A stretch of 5,625 bases of DNA, taken from positions 1 through 5,625 of the forward strand of contig CAJOIF010000065.1 of the NCBI GenBank assembly GCA_905234765.1, read 5' to 3'. The stretch's first letter is position 1; the number at the start of each line of letters is the position of its first letter. The notes beneath the pieces are model-generated. The model made no database searches and had not been told where the DNA came from. It was given only the letters and a program-made list of their open reading frames with translations. Positions 1 to 4,769 of the stretch are shown in pieces. The position numbers and the translations under genes are program-made. This DNA is from an uncultured Bacteroidales bacterium (lineage in GTDB: Bacteria; Bacteroidota; Bacteroidia; Bacteroidales; F082).

Positions 1-134
1 TAGATGCGGTCCACATCCTTGTAGAAACTGTCGTACGACAATTCGAAGCACACCTTGGCAATCAGCACGATGCCAATGGCGAGACCGATCCCGAGAGAGA
101 GGATTTTGATGAGGGTGTCACTGAAGTGTTTCAT
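1..134 (-). CDS. FtsX/MacB-type ABC transporter permease, N-terminal fragment (cut by window edge)
   Basis: The gene begins at an ATG (132-134) and runs off the left edge after 44 full codons. The visible protein starts MKHFSDTLIKILSLGIGLAI, has one hydrophobic segment at about residues 8-27 and continues with FELSYDSFYKDVDRI. This short cytoplasmic start, first membrane helix and then a 'SYDxFYxxxDRIY'-like periplasmic entry is typical of Bacteroidota MacB/FtsX permeases, which carry a large periplasmic domain and take energy from a separate ATPase. That family knowledge is the main basis, since only 44 residues are seen. It lies downstream of the TolC-like gene on the same strand, with 151 bp between them that include a palindromic repeat, so it may be in the same transcription unit. 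Together they could form a tripartite efflux or extrusion system. No strong promoter of its own was seen; TAATTTTA upstream is only a weak match to the Bacteroidota -7 box. Confidence 0.75.
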   Translation of the reverse strand, partial: MKHFSDTLIKILSLGIGLAIGIVLIAKVCFELSYDSFYKDVDRI

Positions 135-178
135 ATAATTGTTGTTTGATTATTCTGTGATAAAATTAGCGTCGGGTA

Positions 179-276
179 CGTCATTGCGAGGCCTTTGGCC
201 GAAGCAATCCAACTTGAACTGTCTTTTCGGGTCAGGTTGGATTGCCACGCTTCACTGCGTTCCGCTCGCAATGACG
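179..276. repeat. Imperfect palindromic intergenic repeat with cruciform/cloverleaf potential
   Basis: This element ends about 9 bp past the stop of the TolC-like gene. Its outer arms are a perfect 12-bp inverted pair (179-190 CGTCATTGCGAG with 265-276). Inside is a second perfect 10-bp pair (204-213 GCAATCCAAC with 236-245) closing a loop of about 22 nt. Between the stems sit two small hairpins: GGCC-TTT-GGCC (190-200) and ACGC-N6-GCGT (247-260). Together they can be drawn as a four-way, cloverleaf-like fold. The core wording (CGTCATTGCGAG...GAAGCAATCC) resembles a dispersed intergenic repeat I recall from many bacterial genomes, including Bacteroidota; this could not be searched here. It may act as a 3' stabiliser or attenuator between the TolC-like gene and the permease. 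No U-tract follows, so a classical terminator is unlikely. Confidence 0.8.
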
Positions 277-285
277 CAAAGCGTA

Positions 286-1641
286 TCACTGATCCAAATA
301 TGGTATTCCTCCATAGTATTTAACTACGCTGTTCTTAATAAAGTATTGAAGCCTGGCATTCAGTTGTTCCGCCAAGGCGTTCAAATAGTTGTTCGATGCC
401 GTTTGGTATTCTATGGAAGAGATCAGTCCTTGCTCAAAGCGTTTGCCATTCAGAGAGAAAGCTTCTTGTTGCAAGGTAGCCCGAGTCTCCGCTTGTCTTA
501 ACGCATCTGCGGCACCATCACGGTCGGCTACAGCCCTTAAAACCTCCGCTTCTACGTCGCGTAAGGCTTGATCATAGTCAGCTTGGGCGCGGTCGTAAGC
601 ATTCTTTCGCTTGGCAATGTTGGAATGGCTGGAGAGTCTATCGTATATCGGGATATTCAATGATAGTTGGACATATTCGCCACGGTTGTTCTTGATCTGG
701 TCGAAATAAGGTGTCGGCACATAACCCTCTCTCCCGGGATAGGTGAAGTAGCTCGACGACCAGCCGCCATACAACGCCAGTGTCGGCAATAGTTGCCATT
801 TAGCGGTTTTAAGGGCAAGCTGGGCGTTTTTCATGGTGCCTTCGGCCAGAAGCACTGAAGGCATGGTATGTTGGGCTTGTGCCACCATAGTCTGCGCATC
901 CACAGGCTCATTGATCAGTAACGACTGCTGGGTGATACTTCCATCAATCTTTAGCGGCTCCTCTATAGGCCAAAACATCACATCTTTCAAGGTAATGACG
1001 GCACTATTAAGGTTGTTGCGACAGGTAGTCAGCAGGTACTGGCGTTCAGCCAAATCGCTCTGCATCTGCACTACATCTGCATGCGATTTTTGGCCAAGCT
1101 GTTCTTGTCTCGAAGCCAGTTGCAGCGATTTCTCCGCTGTAGCCACCTGTCCTTGCAGGGCTTTCTCCAGCTCGATATAATACAGCACATTGCAATAGGC
1201 CTCTATGGTGGCGAGACAGATCTGGTCCACGGTCTGCTGCTCTTTGGTCAAACCCATCTGCTGTGCGGTCTTCGTGATTTTGAGGTTGTTGACCGCATGA
1301 AAGCCGTTGAACAAATACATCCCCGCCGAGAGGCTGTAACCATTATGGAATGAGGTGACAACGGTATAGGTGTTGGTCTCCGGGTCGATGCTGCGTCCGA
1401 AATTATAATAAGCGTAGGTGTTGCCACTCACTTGTGGTGTAAAAGCGGCGAGAATAGCGTCTCGCCGATCAATTTGCGCATCACGGTTGTCGGCTTGTTG
1501 GATCCGCATCTTGGTGGAGTGCTCCACTGCATAGTTCATGCAACCTTTGAGGTCCATGGTGATGGTGTCCTGGGCCTTGACCGTAGTAGCCAAGGCGCCA
1601 AGGAACCACATCACAAGAGCTATCAATCTACTAACTTTCAT
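286..1641 (-). CDS. TolC-family outer-membrane efflux protein (OEP family)
   Basis: This is a 451-residue protein, the usual length for TolC-like channels, which form trimeric outer-membrane tunnels for ABC or RND exporters. The N-terminus has a clear signal peptide: MKVSRLIALVMWFLGALATTVKA, with likely cleavage before QD. After it come the long, Ala/Gln/Leu-rich helical stretches of the two OEP repeats (about 30-230 and 240-440). The strand segment YAYYNFGRSIDPETNTYT, followed by YSLSAGMYLFNGFHAVNNLK, is characteristic of Bacteroidota TolC homologues. The second repeat has the matching LSLNIPIYDRLSSHSNI strand. I chose the ATG at 1639-1641; a GTG directly before it (1642-1644) would add one residue and is less likely. 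No Shine-Dalgarno sequence is seen, as is normal in this phylum. The upstream 143 bp carry a sigma-54-type promoter and tandem palindromes, so regulation by the adjacent two-component system is likely. A permease gene follows downstream. Confidence 0.93.
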   Translation of the reverse strand: MKVSRLIALVMWFLGALATTVKAQDTITMDLKGCMNYAVEHSTKMRIQQADNRDAQIDRRDAILAAFTPQVSGNTYAYYNFGRSIDPETNTYTVVTSFHNGYSLSAGMYLFNGFHAVNNLKITKTAQQMGLTKEQQTVDQICLATIEAYCNVLYYIELEKALQGQVATAEKSLQLASRQEQLGQKSHADVVQMQSDLAERQYLLTTCRNNLNSAVITLKDVMFWPIEEPLKIDGSITQQSLLINEPVDAQTMVAQAQHTMPSVLLAEGTMKNAQLALKTAKWQLLPTLALYGGWSSSYFTYPGREGYVPTPYFDQIKNNRGEYVQLSLNIPIYDRLSSHSNIAKRKNAYDRAQADYDQALRDVEAEVLRAVADRDGAADALRQAETRATLQQEAFSLNGKRFEQGLISSIEYQTASNNYLNALAEQLNARLQYFIKNSVVKYYGGIPYLDQ

Positions 1642-1672
1642 CACACGTATTTATTAAGATGCGATGAACGAA

Positions 1673-1688
1673 ATCATTTGTTGTGCCA
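1673..1688 (-). promoter_or_regulatory. Probable sigma-54 (-24/-12) promoter of the TolC-like gene
   Basis: On the minus strand, T-TGGCAC-AACAA-ATGAT fits the sigma-54 consensus YTGGCACGNNNNTTGCW. The -24 element TGGCAC (1688-1683) is perfect. The -12 element ATGAT keeps the key G at the correct spacing but has A in place of the following C. The predicted start of transcription is near 1662, about 20 nt before the ATG at 1641. The nearby gene for a sigma-54 activator and the upstream palindromes add strong context. The match was found by eye and the -12 element is imperfect. Confidence 0.68.
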
Positions 1689-1706
1689 AAAACACAATCA
1701 TTTGAT

Positions 1707-1719
1707 AATCAACTATTTA
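1707..1719 (+). promoter_or_regulatory. Possible IHF/HU bending site
   Basis: AATCAA-CTAT-TTA matches the IHF consensus WATCAANNNNTTR exactly. It lies between the tandem palindromes and the -24/-12 element, centred about 50 bp before the predicted transcription start, where IHF often bends DNA at sigma-54 promoters. The stretch is very AT-rich, so a chance match is quite possible. Use of this consensus by Bacteroidota IHF/HU-like proteins is assumed. Confidence 0.3.
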
Positions 1720-1740
1720 TATATTTTGGAATTGATAAAT

Positions 1741-1759
1741 CTGTAAAATATCTTTACAG
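1741..1759. promoter_or_regulatory. Promoter-proximal palindromic operator (likely activator site)
   Basis: This is an inverted repeat with 7-bp arms, CTGTAAA-N5-TTTACAG, centred at 1750. That is about 88 bp upstream of the predicted sigma-54 start. It shares the TGTAAA/TTTACA arms with the neighbouring palindrome, whose centre is 22 bp away, or about two helical turns, so both would lie on the same DNA face. This is the arrangement expected for a dimeric NtrC-family activator, probably the regulator encoded at 2639-3991. Confidence 0.62.
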
Positions 1760-1763
1760 TCGG

Positions 1764-1780
1764 TGTAAAGAATCTTTACA
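1764..1780. promoter_or_regulatory. Promoter-distal palindromic operator (likely activator site)
   Basis: This is a perfect 7-bp inverted repeat, TGTAAAG-AAT-CTTTACA, centred at 1772, about 110 bp upstream of the predicted start. It lies only 4 bp past the histidine kinase stop codon. It is the better of the two related palindromes. As RNA it could form a weak AU-rich hairpin, but it lacks GC content and a U-tract, so an operator fits better than a terminator. Confidence 0.62.
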
Positions 1781-1784
1781 ATGA

Positions 1785-2642
1785 TTATTTGAACACCAGC
1801 GTGAAGATGGTCACATTGTCGTCGCTCTGTTCCAGCACCAACGTCCCGTGATGCTTCACCATGATCTGCCGTGAGAGGCTCAGCCCGATGCCAGTGCCGT
1901 TGGGCTTGGTGGTGTAGAAGGGCACGAAAATCTCTTCGATTTGTCGTAAGGGGATGGCTTTGCCGTTGTTGGCCACTCGGATGACGGTTTGGTCATCGGA
2001 ATTCAAATCGGCGGTAATGCGTATAGAGGTTGCTCCAGCTTGTACCGCGTTCTTGATCAAGTTGTTGAACACCTGCATCATTTGTCCTTCATCGGCATAG
2101 ATGAGCAGGTCGGGAGTTTTGGCCTGATAGGTCAGGGTGGCGCCCTGTTCGGCGATTTTGGCTTTGTTGAGGCGCAATATGCGGTCGGCCAACTCATCCA
2201 CCATCACTGCTTTTCGTACAGGTGGTGCCACCTCGGTGAAGTTGCGGTACGACTCTACGAAGCGGATCAAGTCTTTCGAGGAGGTGGAGATGGTTTCAAG
2301 CCCTGCTTTCACGTCCACATCTTCTTCCTTGGAGAGGGCATCGCTCAACGAGGCGATAGGGGCGATGGTGTTCATGATCTCATGGGTAATCACCCTGAAC
2401 AGTTTGCTCCACGAGGTGGACTCGTCCACTGCCGAACGCCGCTCAAAGATGCCGTGGATGCGGTTCAAGGCGCGGTTCAGCGACGATTTTTCCTGAAAGC
2501 GGAAATTGCGTTCGCCGTCCTCCAAAGCGTCCATCATAAAGGAGACCTTCTTGGTGTCGTGCTTTCGCGTCAGCCAAAAGGTGATCACGATGGCCATAGC
2601 CACCGCCACAACGATTATTCCTATCCACAGCCAGATGCTCAT
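1785..2642 (-). CDS. NtrB-like sensor histidine kinase, short form with one membrane segment
   Basis: This is a 285-residue kinase. A single transmembrane helix (about residues 3-25) is followed by a short cytoplasmic linker (26-75) with no recognisable sensor domain. The dimerisation and phosphoacceptor helix carries the H-box RVITHEIMNTIAPI, with His87. The ATPase domain shows the N-box QVFNNLIKNAVQA (190-202), a G1 region VANNGKAIP (223-231) in which Asn225 replaces the usual Asp, the F-box EEIFVPFYTTK (236-246) and the G2 box GTGIGLSLS (249-257). The start codon overlaps the stop of the response regulator gene as ATGA, so the two are translationally coupled and almost certainly cognate partners. 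Relatives in this phylum are usually longer, with an extracytoplasmic or PAS region; this one has almost no periplasmic part. The input signal is unknown and may come through another membrane protein. Confidence 0.93.
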   Translation of the reverse strand: MSIWLWIGIIVVAVAMAIVITFWLTRKHDTKKVSFMMDALEDGERNFRFQEKSSLNRALNRIHGIFERRSAVDESTSWSKLFRVITHEIMNTIAPIASLSDALSKEEDVDVKAGLETISTSSKDLIRFVESYRNFTEVAPPVRKAVMVDELADRILRLNKAKIAEQGATLTYQAKTPDLLIYADEGQMMQVFNNLIKNAVQAGATSIRITADLNSDDQTVIRVANNGKAIPLRQIEEIFVPFYTTKPNGTGIGLSLSRQIMVKHHGTLVLEQSDDNVTIFTLVFK

Positions 2643-3991
2643 ATCCCGTATTTCTTCAGGCGGCTATACAAGGTCGGTCGGCTGATTTTCAGTGCTTTCG
2701 CCACTAGCGAAAGATTGCCGTTGTATTGCTTCAGTGCCTGGCGGATGAGCTGTTCCTCGGCGTCCTCCAGCGACTCGGTCTGCACCTTGGTTTCACTTAA
2801 TTCCGAAGCCCTGATTTGCAAATCCTCGGCTCGGACCAGTTCGGTCTCCGAATAAATGACTGCTTTCTCGATGCAGTTTTGTAATTCGCGGATGTTGCCG
2901 CTCCAGCGACAGCGCAACAACAACTGTTTGGCTTCCTCTGAAAGGCCTTGTGCCGCACGGTGGTACTTCTCGGCATATTGCAGCACAAACGTCTCCGCCA
3001 AAGGTATGATTTCGTCGGGACGCTCCCTCAACGCCGGCAGATGGAGTGTAATCGTGTTGATGCGATAGTAAAGATCTTCGCGGAAGCGACCCTCGCGCAC
3101 CATCGCGGCCAGATCCATGTTGGTGGCACAGATCAGTCGGATGTCGACTGGCACCGACCTGGTGTCGCCTACCTTGGTGATGCTGCGGTTTTGCAGCACT
3201 CTTAATAACTTGGCTTGCTGACTCAATGGCACATTGCCAATCTCGTCGAGGAATAGGGTGGTGCCGTTGGCCTGCTCAAACTTGCCGATGTGGTCAGCAT
3301 GGGCATCGGTGAAGGCACCCTTCACATGGCCGAACATCTCGCTTTCAAACAAGGTATCCGTGATGGCACCGATGTCCACGCCCACCATCGGTTTCGCATT
3401 GCGTGGCGAGAGGCGGTGAATCTCGTTGGCCAGCACATCCTTGCCCGTGCCGTTCTCGCCCGTGATGAGCACCGTGGCATCAGTGGGAGCCACCTTCATT
3501 ACCATATCGTGCAGCTGTTTCATCGCCTCGCTATCGCCCCAGCGCATCGCTGGTGCGGGCTCGGTAGGGGGGGCCTTCCCTGTGGTCTTACGGTGTTTCT
3601 TGCAGGCTTCCTCAAGAATCCCCAACAATTTGGCGTTATCCCAAGGCTTTACCACAAAATCGAAAGCCCCGCGTTTCATCCCTTCGACTGCCAAAGCGAT
3701 GTCGGCGTAGGCCGTGAAGAGCACAACCTCCACCTCGGGGAAGTCGTGCTTCAGTTGAGAGAGATAGTAAAGCCCTTCGTTGCCCGTGTTGATGTCTGTC
3801 TCGAAGTTCATGTCTAAAAGCACCGCATCGGGCCTGAAGCGTTGCATGGTGCTCATCAACTCCTTTGGAGAGGCAATCAGCTCCACTTCCTCGAAACGCA
3901 TGGGCAATAATATCTTCAACGCCGACCGGATGCCTGCGTTGTCGTCAACGAGTAGGATTCTTGATTTCAGTTTGAGCATATCATTGTTCAT
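2639..3991 (-). CDS. Sigma-54-dependent NtrC-family response regulator
   Basis: This 450-residue activator has the complete three-domain layout. The receiver domain (about 10-125) has the acidic pair Asp16-Asp17, phosphoacceptor Asp60 (AVLLDMNF), Thr93 and Lys115. The AAA+ domain (about 150-385) has Walker A GENGTGKD (178-185), a GAFTDA loop (225-230, canonical GAFTGA), Walker B TTLFLDEIG (244-252), sensor I ATN (289-291) and the arginine-bearing RFREDLYYR (302-310). The C-terminus is a Fis-type helix-turn-helix (about 411-450), NGNLSLVAKALKISRPTLYSRLKKYGI being its core. It would oligomerise on upstream sites and use ATP to open sigma-54 promoters; the palindromes at 1741-1780 are the likely targets. 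Its start overlaps the PIN toxin gene by 11 bp. An alternative ATG at 3977-3979 gives MLKLKSRILLVDD, removes the overlap and may be the true start. Nitrogen control need not be its role; efflux or envelope stress is more likely from the neighbours. Confidence 0.95.
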   Translation of the reverse strand: MNNDMLKLKSRILLVDDNAGIRSALKILLPMRFEEVELIASPKELMSTMQRFRPDAVLLDMNFETDINTGNEGLYYLSQLKHDFPEVEVVLFTAYADIALAVEGMKRGAFDFVVKPWDNAKLLGILEEACKKHRKTTGKAPPTEPAPAMRWGDSEAMKQLHDMVMKVAPTDATVLITGENGTGKDVLANEIHRLSPRNAKPMVGVDIGAITDTLFESEMFGHVKGAFTDAHADHIGKFEQANGTTLFLDEIGNVPLSQQAKLLRVLQNRSITKVGDTRSVPVDIRLICATNMDLAAMVREGRFREDLYYRINTITLHLPALRERPDEIIPLAETFVLQYAEKYHRAAQGLSEEAKQLLLRCRWSGNIRELQNCIEKAVIYSETELVRAEDLQIRASELSETKVQTESLEDAEEQLIRQALKQYNGNLSLVAKALKISRPTLYSRLKKYGI

Positions 3992-4400
3992 TTAAAATGG
4001 CTACCATTTCAGCGGGTGTAACCACAAAAGGCTTTTTCGGGAAATGCTTAACATTACCCGTAACCAAATAGGCGTCATCCTTGCTTAACGTAACCTCATA
4101 AAAGACTATGTCTTTGGGGTCGGGGAAGATTTCATTAAAAACTTTGGTTCGGTCCACTTTTAAACCCTCGTTCCTGATATGAGCGAGTACTGTTTCAATA
4201 CTTGTTTGTTTAATATGAAATTTATCTCGCGATAGGACTTCCCTATACTCATCTAGGATTTCATCATTAAAAAGCGGAATGATTCTTCCCAGCAAAACTT
4301 CCCTAATAACAATAGTAGGGCTAGAAACCTTTTGACTGGAAAGAAGGGCCGACACAAAGACATTGGTATCAACCACCGCATAGATTTCATTTTTCCCCAT
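3981..4400 (-). CDS. PIN-domain toxin of a type II toxin-antitoxin system
   Basis: This 139-residue protein is essentially one PIN domain, a metal-dependent RNase fold. Its acidic positions match the family: Asp11 in AVVDTNVFVSALL, with Asn13; Glu51 in ILDEYREVL; Asp94/Asp97 in FPDPKDIVFYEV; and Asp108/Asp109 in KDDAYLVTGNVKHF. The DAYLVTGN-HF ending is typical of the group annotated as 'putative toxin component, PIN family'. The likely role is cleavage of cellular RNA when the antitoxin is lost; the target RNA cannot be read from sequence. The gene overlaps the upstream antitoxin by 14 bp. Its end overlaps the annotated start of the response regulator by 11 bp. It is clearly more AT-rich than the regulator gene (hand count 20 of 60 G+C at 4201-4260), which suggests separate acquisition. 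All core acidic residues are present, so it appears intact. Confidence 0.87.
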   Translation of the reverse strand: MGKNEIYAVVDTNVFVSALLSSQKVSSPTIVIREVLLGRIIPLFNDEILDEYREVLSRDKFHIKQTSIETVLAHIRNEGLKVDRTKVFNEIFPDPKDIVFYEVTLSKDDAYLVTGNVKHFPKKPFVVTPAEMVAILNEQ

Positions 4401-4683
4401 ATCTCACCTCTCTAATGATCTCATTGATCTCATCAAGTGAAAGATCTTGGATTCCTGCGGCTGCAGCATCTTCTCTCATGCTTTCGAAAGCGAGAAGGGC
4501 TTTTTTTCTGCTTTCTTCAATAGTATCAGTTTTGACTTCAAAAGGAATCCGGCATTCGCGAACCACGGCTTTTATAAAAAGCATCAACGCGGCAGTGGTG
4601 CTCAATCCAAATTCATCACACAGTGTATCGAAACGCTGTTTAAGGTTGCTATCAACCCTTATCGACATAGTTGTTTGTGACAT
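4387..4683 (-). CDS. RelB/DinJ-family antitoxin
   Basis: This 98-residue protein opens with SQTTMSIRVDSNLKQRFDTLCDEFGLSTTAALMLFIKAVVRECRIPFEV. That is the ribbon-helix-helix DNA-binding half of RelB/DinJ antitoxins: a beta strand at about 4-10, two helices, then the conserved IPFEV motif. The charged C-terminal half (about 55-98), ending LSLDEINEIIREVRYGEK, is the likely toxin-binding region and has the family's SLDEIN motif. The ATG is at 4681-4683. It precedes and overlaps its toxin gene, the normal order. It should neutralise the PIN protein and repress its own promoter through the palindromic sequences just upstream. RelB/DinJ antitoxins are best known paired with RelE/YafQ toxins; pairing with a PIN toxin is a mixed-module arrangement. 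Confidence 0.88.
   Translation of the reverse strand: MSQTTMSIRVDSNLKQRFDTLCDEFGLSTTAALMLFIKAVVRECRIPFEVKTDTIEESRKKALLAFESMREDAAAAGIQDLSLDEINEIIREVRYGEK
4401..4412 (-). promoter_or_regulatory. Shine-Dalgarno-like sequence before the toxin start
   Basis: The minus strand reads GAGAGGTGAGAT immediately before the toxin ATG, placing AGG about 7-9 nt upstream. Such a good match is uncommon in Bacteroidota, where leaders seldom use it. It lies within the last codons of the antitoxin gene, so it may arise from coding constraint or may support translational coupling. Confidence 0.3.
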
Positions 4684-4705
4684 TTTGCTTTACGATTTAT
4701 AGATT

Positions 4706-4743
4706 TTGTACTGCAAAAATACAACTTTTTTAATACAATGTAT
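4706..4743 (-). promoter_or_regulatory. Putative promoter and operator of the toxin-antitoxin pair
   Basis: The minus strand has TATTTTTG (4721-4714), an exact match to the Bacteroidota -7 box TAnnTTTG, about 30 nt before the antitoxin ATG. A TTG lies 14 bp further up, closer than the usual spacing of about 19-21, so the -33 part is poor. Two small inverted repeats surround the box: TTGTA-N9-TACAA (4706-4724) and ATACA-A-TGTAT (4733-4743). They share TACAA/TTGTA-like half sites, as expected for a ribbon-helix-helix autorepressor. This is the only obvious promoter candidate upstream of the toxin-antitoxin and regulator genes. Confidence 0.42.
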
Positions 4744-4769
4744 AGTCGACGGCACTTTTTTTCAAATAA

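Noticed and set aside
179..276. Cloverleaf-like fold as a tRNA gene
   Set aside because: Arm lengths do not fit a tRNA, and no T-arm GTTC-RA motif or acceptor-stem geometry is present; it is better explained as an intergenic palindromic repeat.
139..501. A 120-codon plus-strand frame through the palindromic repeat and the end of the TolC-like gene
   Set aside because: It reads through a structured repeat and antisense to a well-supported gene, with no motif or promoter.
1642..1644. GTG start for the TolC-like gene, one codon before the ATG
   Set aside because: It adds only one residue before a normal signal peptide; the adjacent ATG is the more usual start.
1764..1780. Inverted repeat right after the kinase stop as an intrinsic terminator
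   Set aside because: The stem is short and AT-only apart from two G-C pairs, there is no U-tract, and a second related palindrome at a two-turn spacing favours operators.
1989..2855. A 288-codon open frame on the plus strand across the kinase and regulator genes
   Set aside because: It is antisense to two strongly supported genes, its translation shows no domain or signal, and it exists because the GC-rich opposite strand lacks stops in that frame.
3290..3817. A 175-codon open frame on the plus strand inside the regulator gene
   Set aside because: It is a shadow of the AAA+ and receiver coding sequence; its composition, rich in His, Val and Gly, shows no recognisable family.
4745..4769. Terminator between the right permease and the antitoxin gene
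   Set aside because: There is an A-rich run on the minus strand and a 6-bp GTCGAC palindrome, but no stable hairpin followed by U residues.
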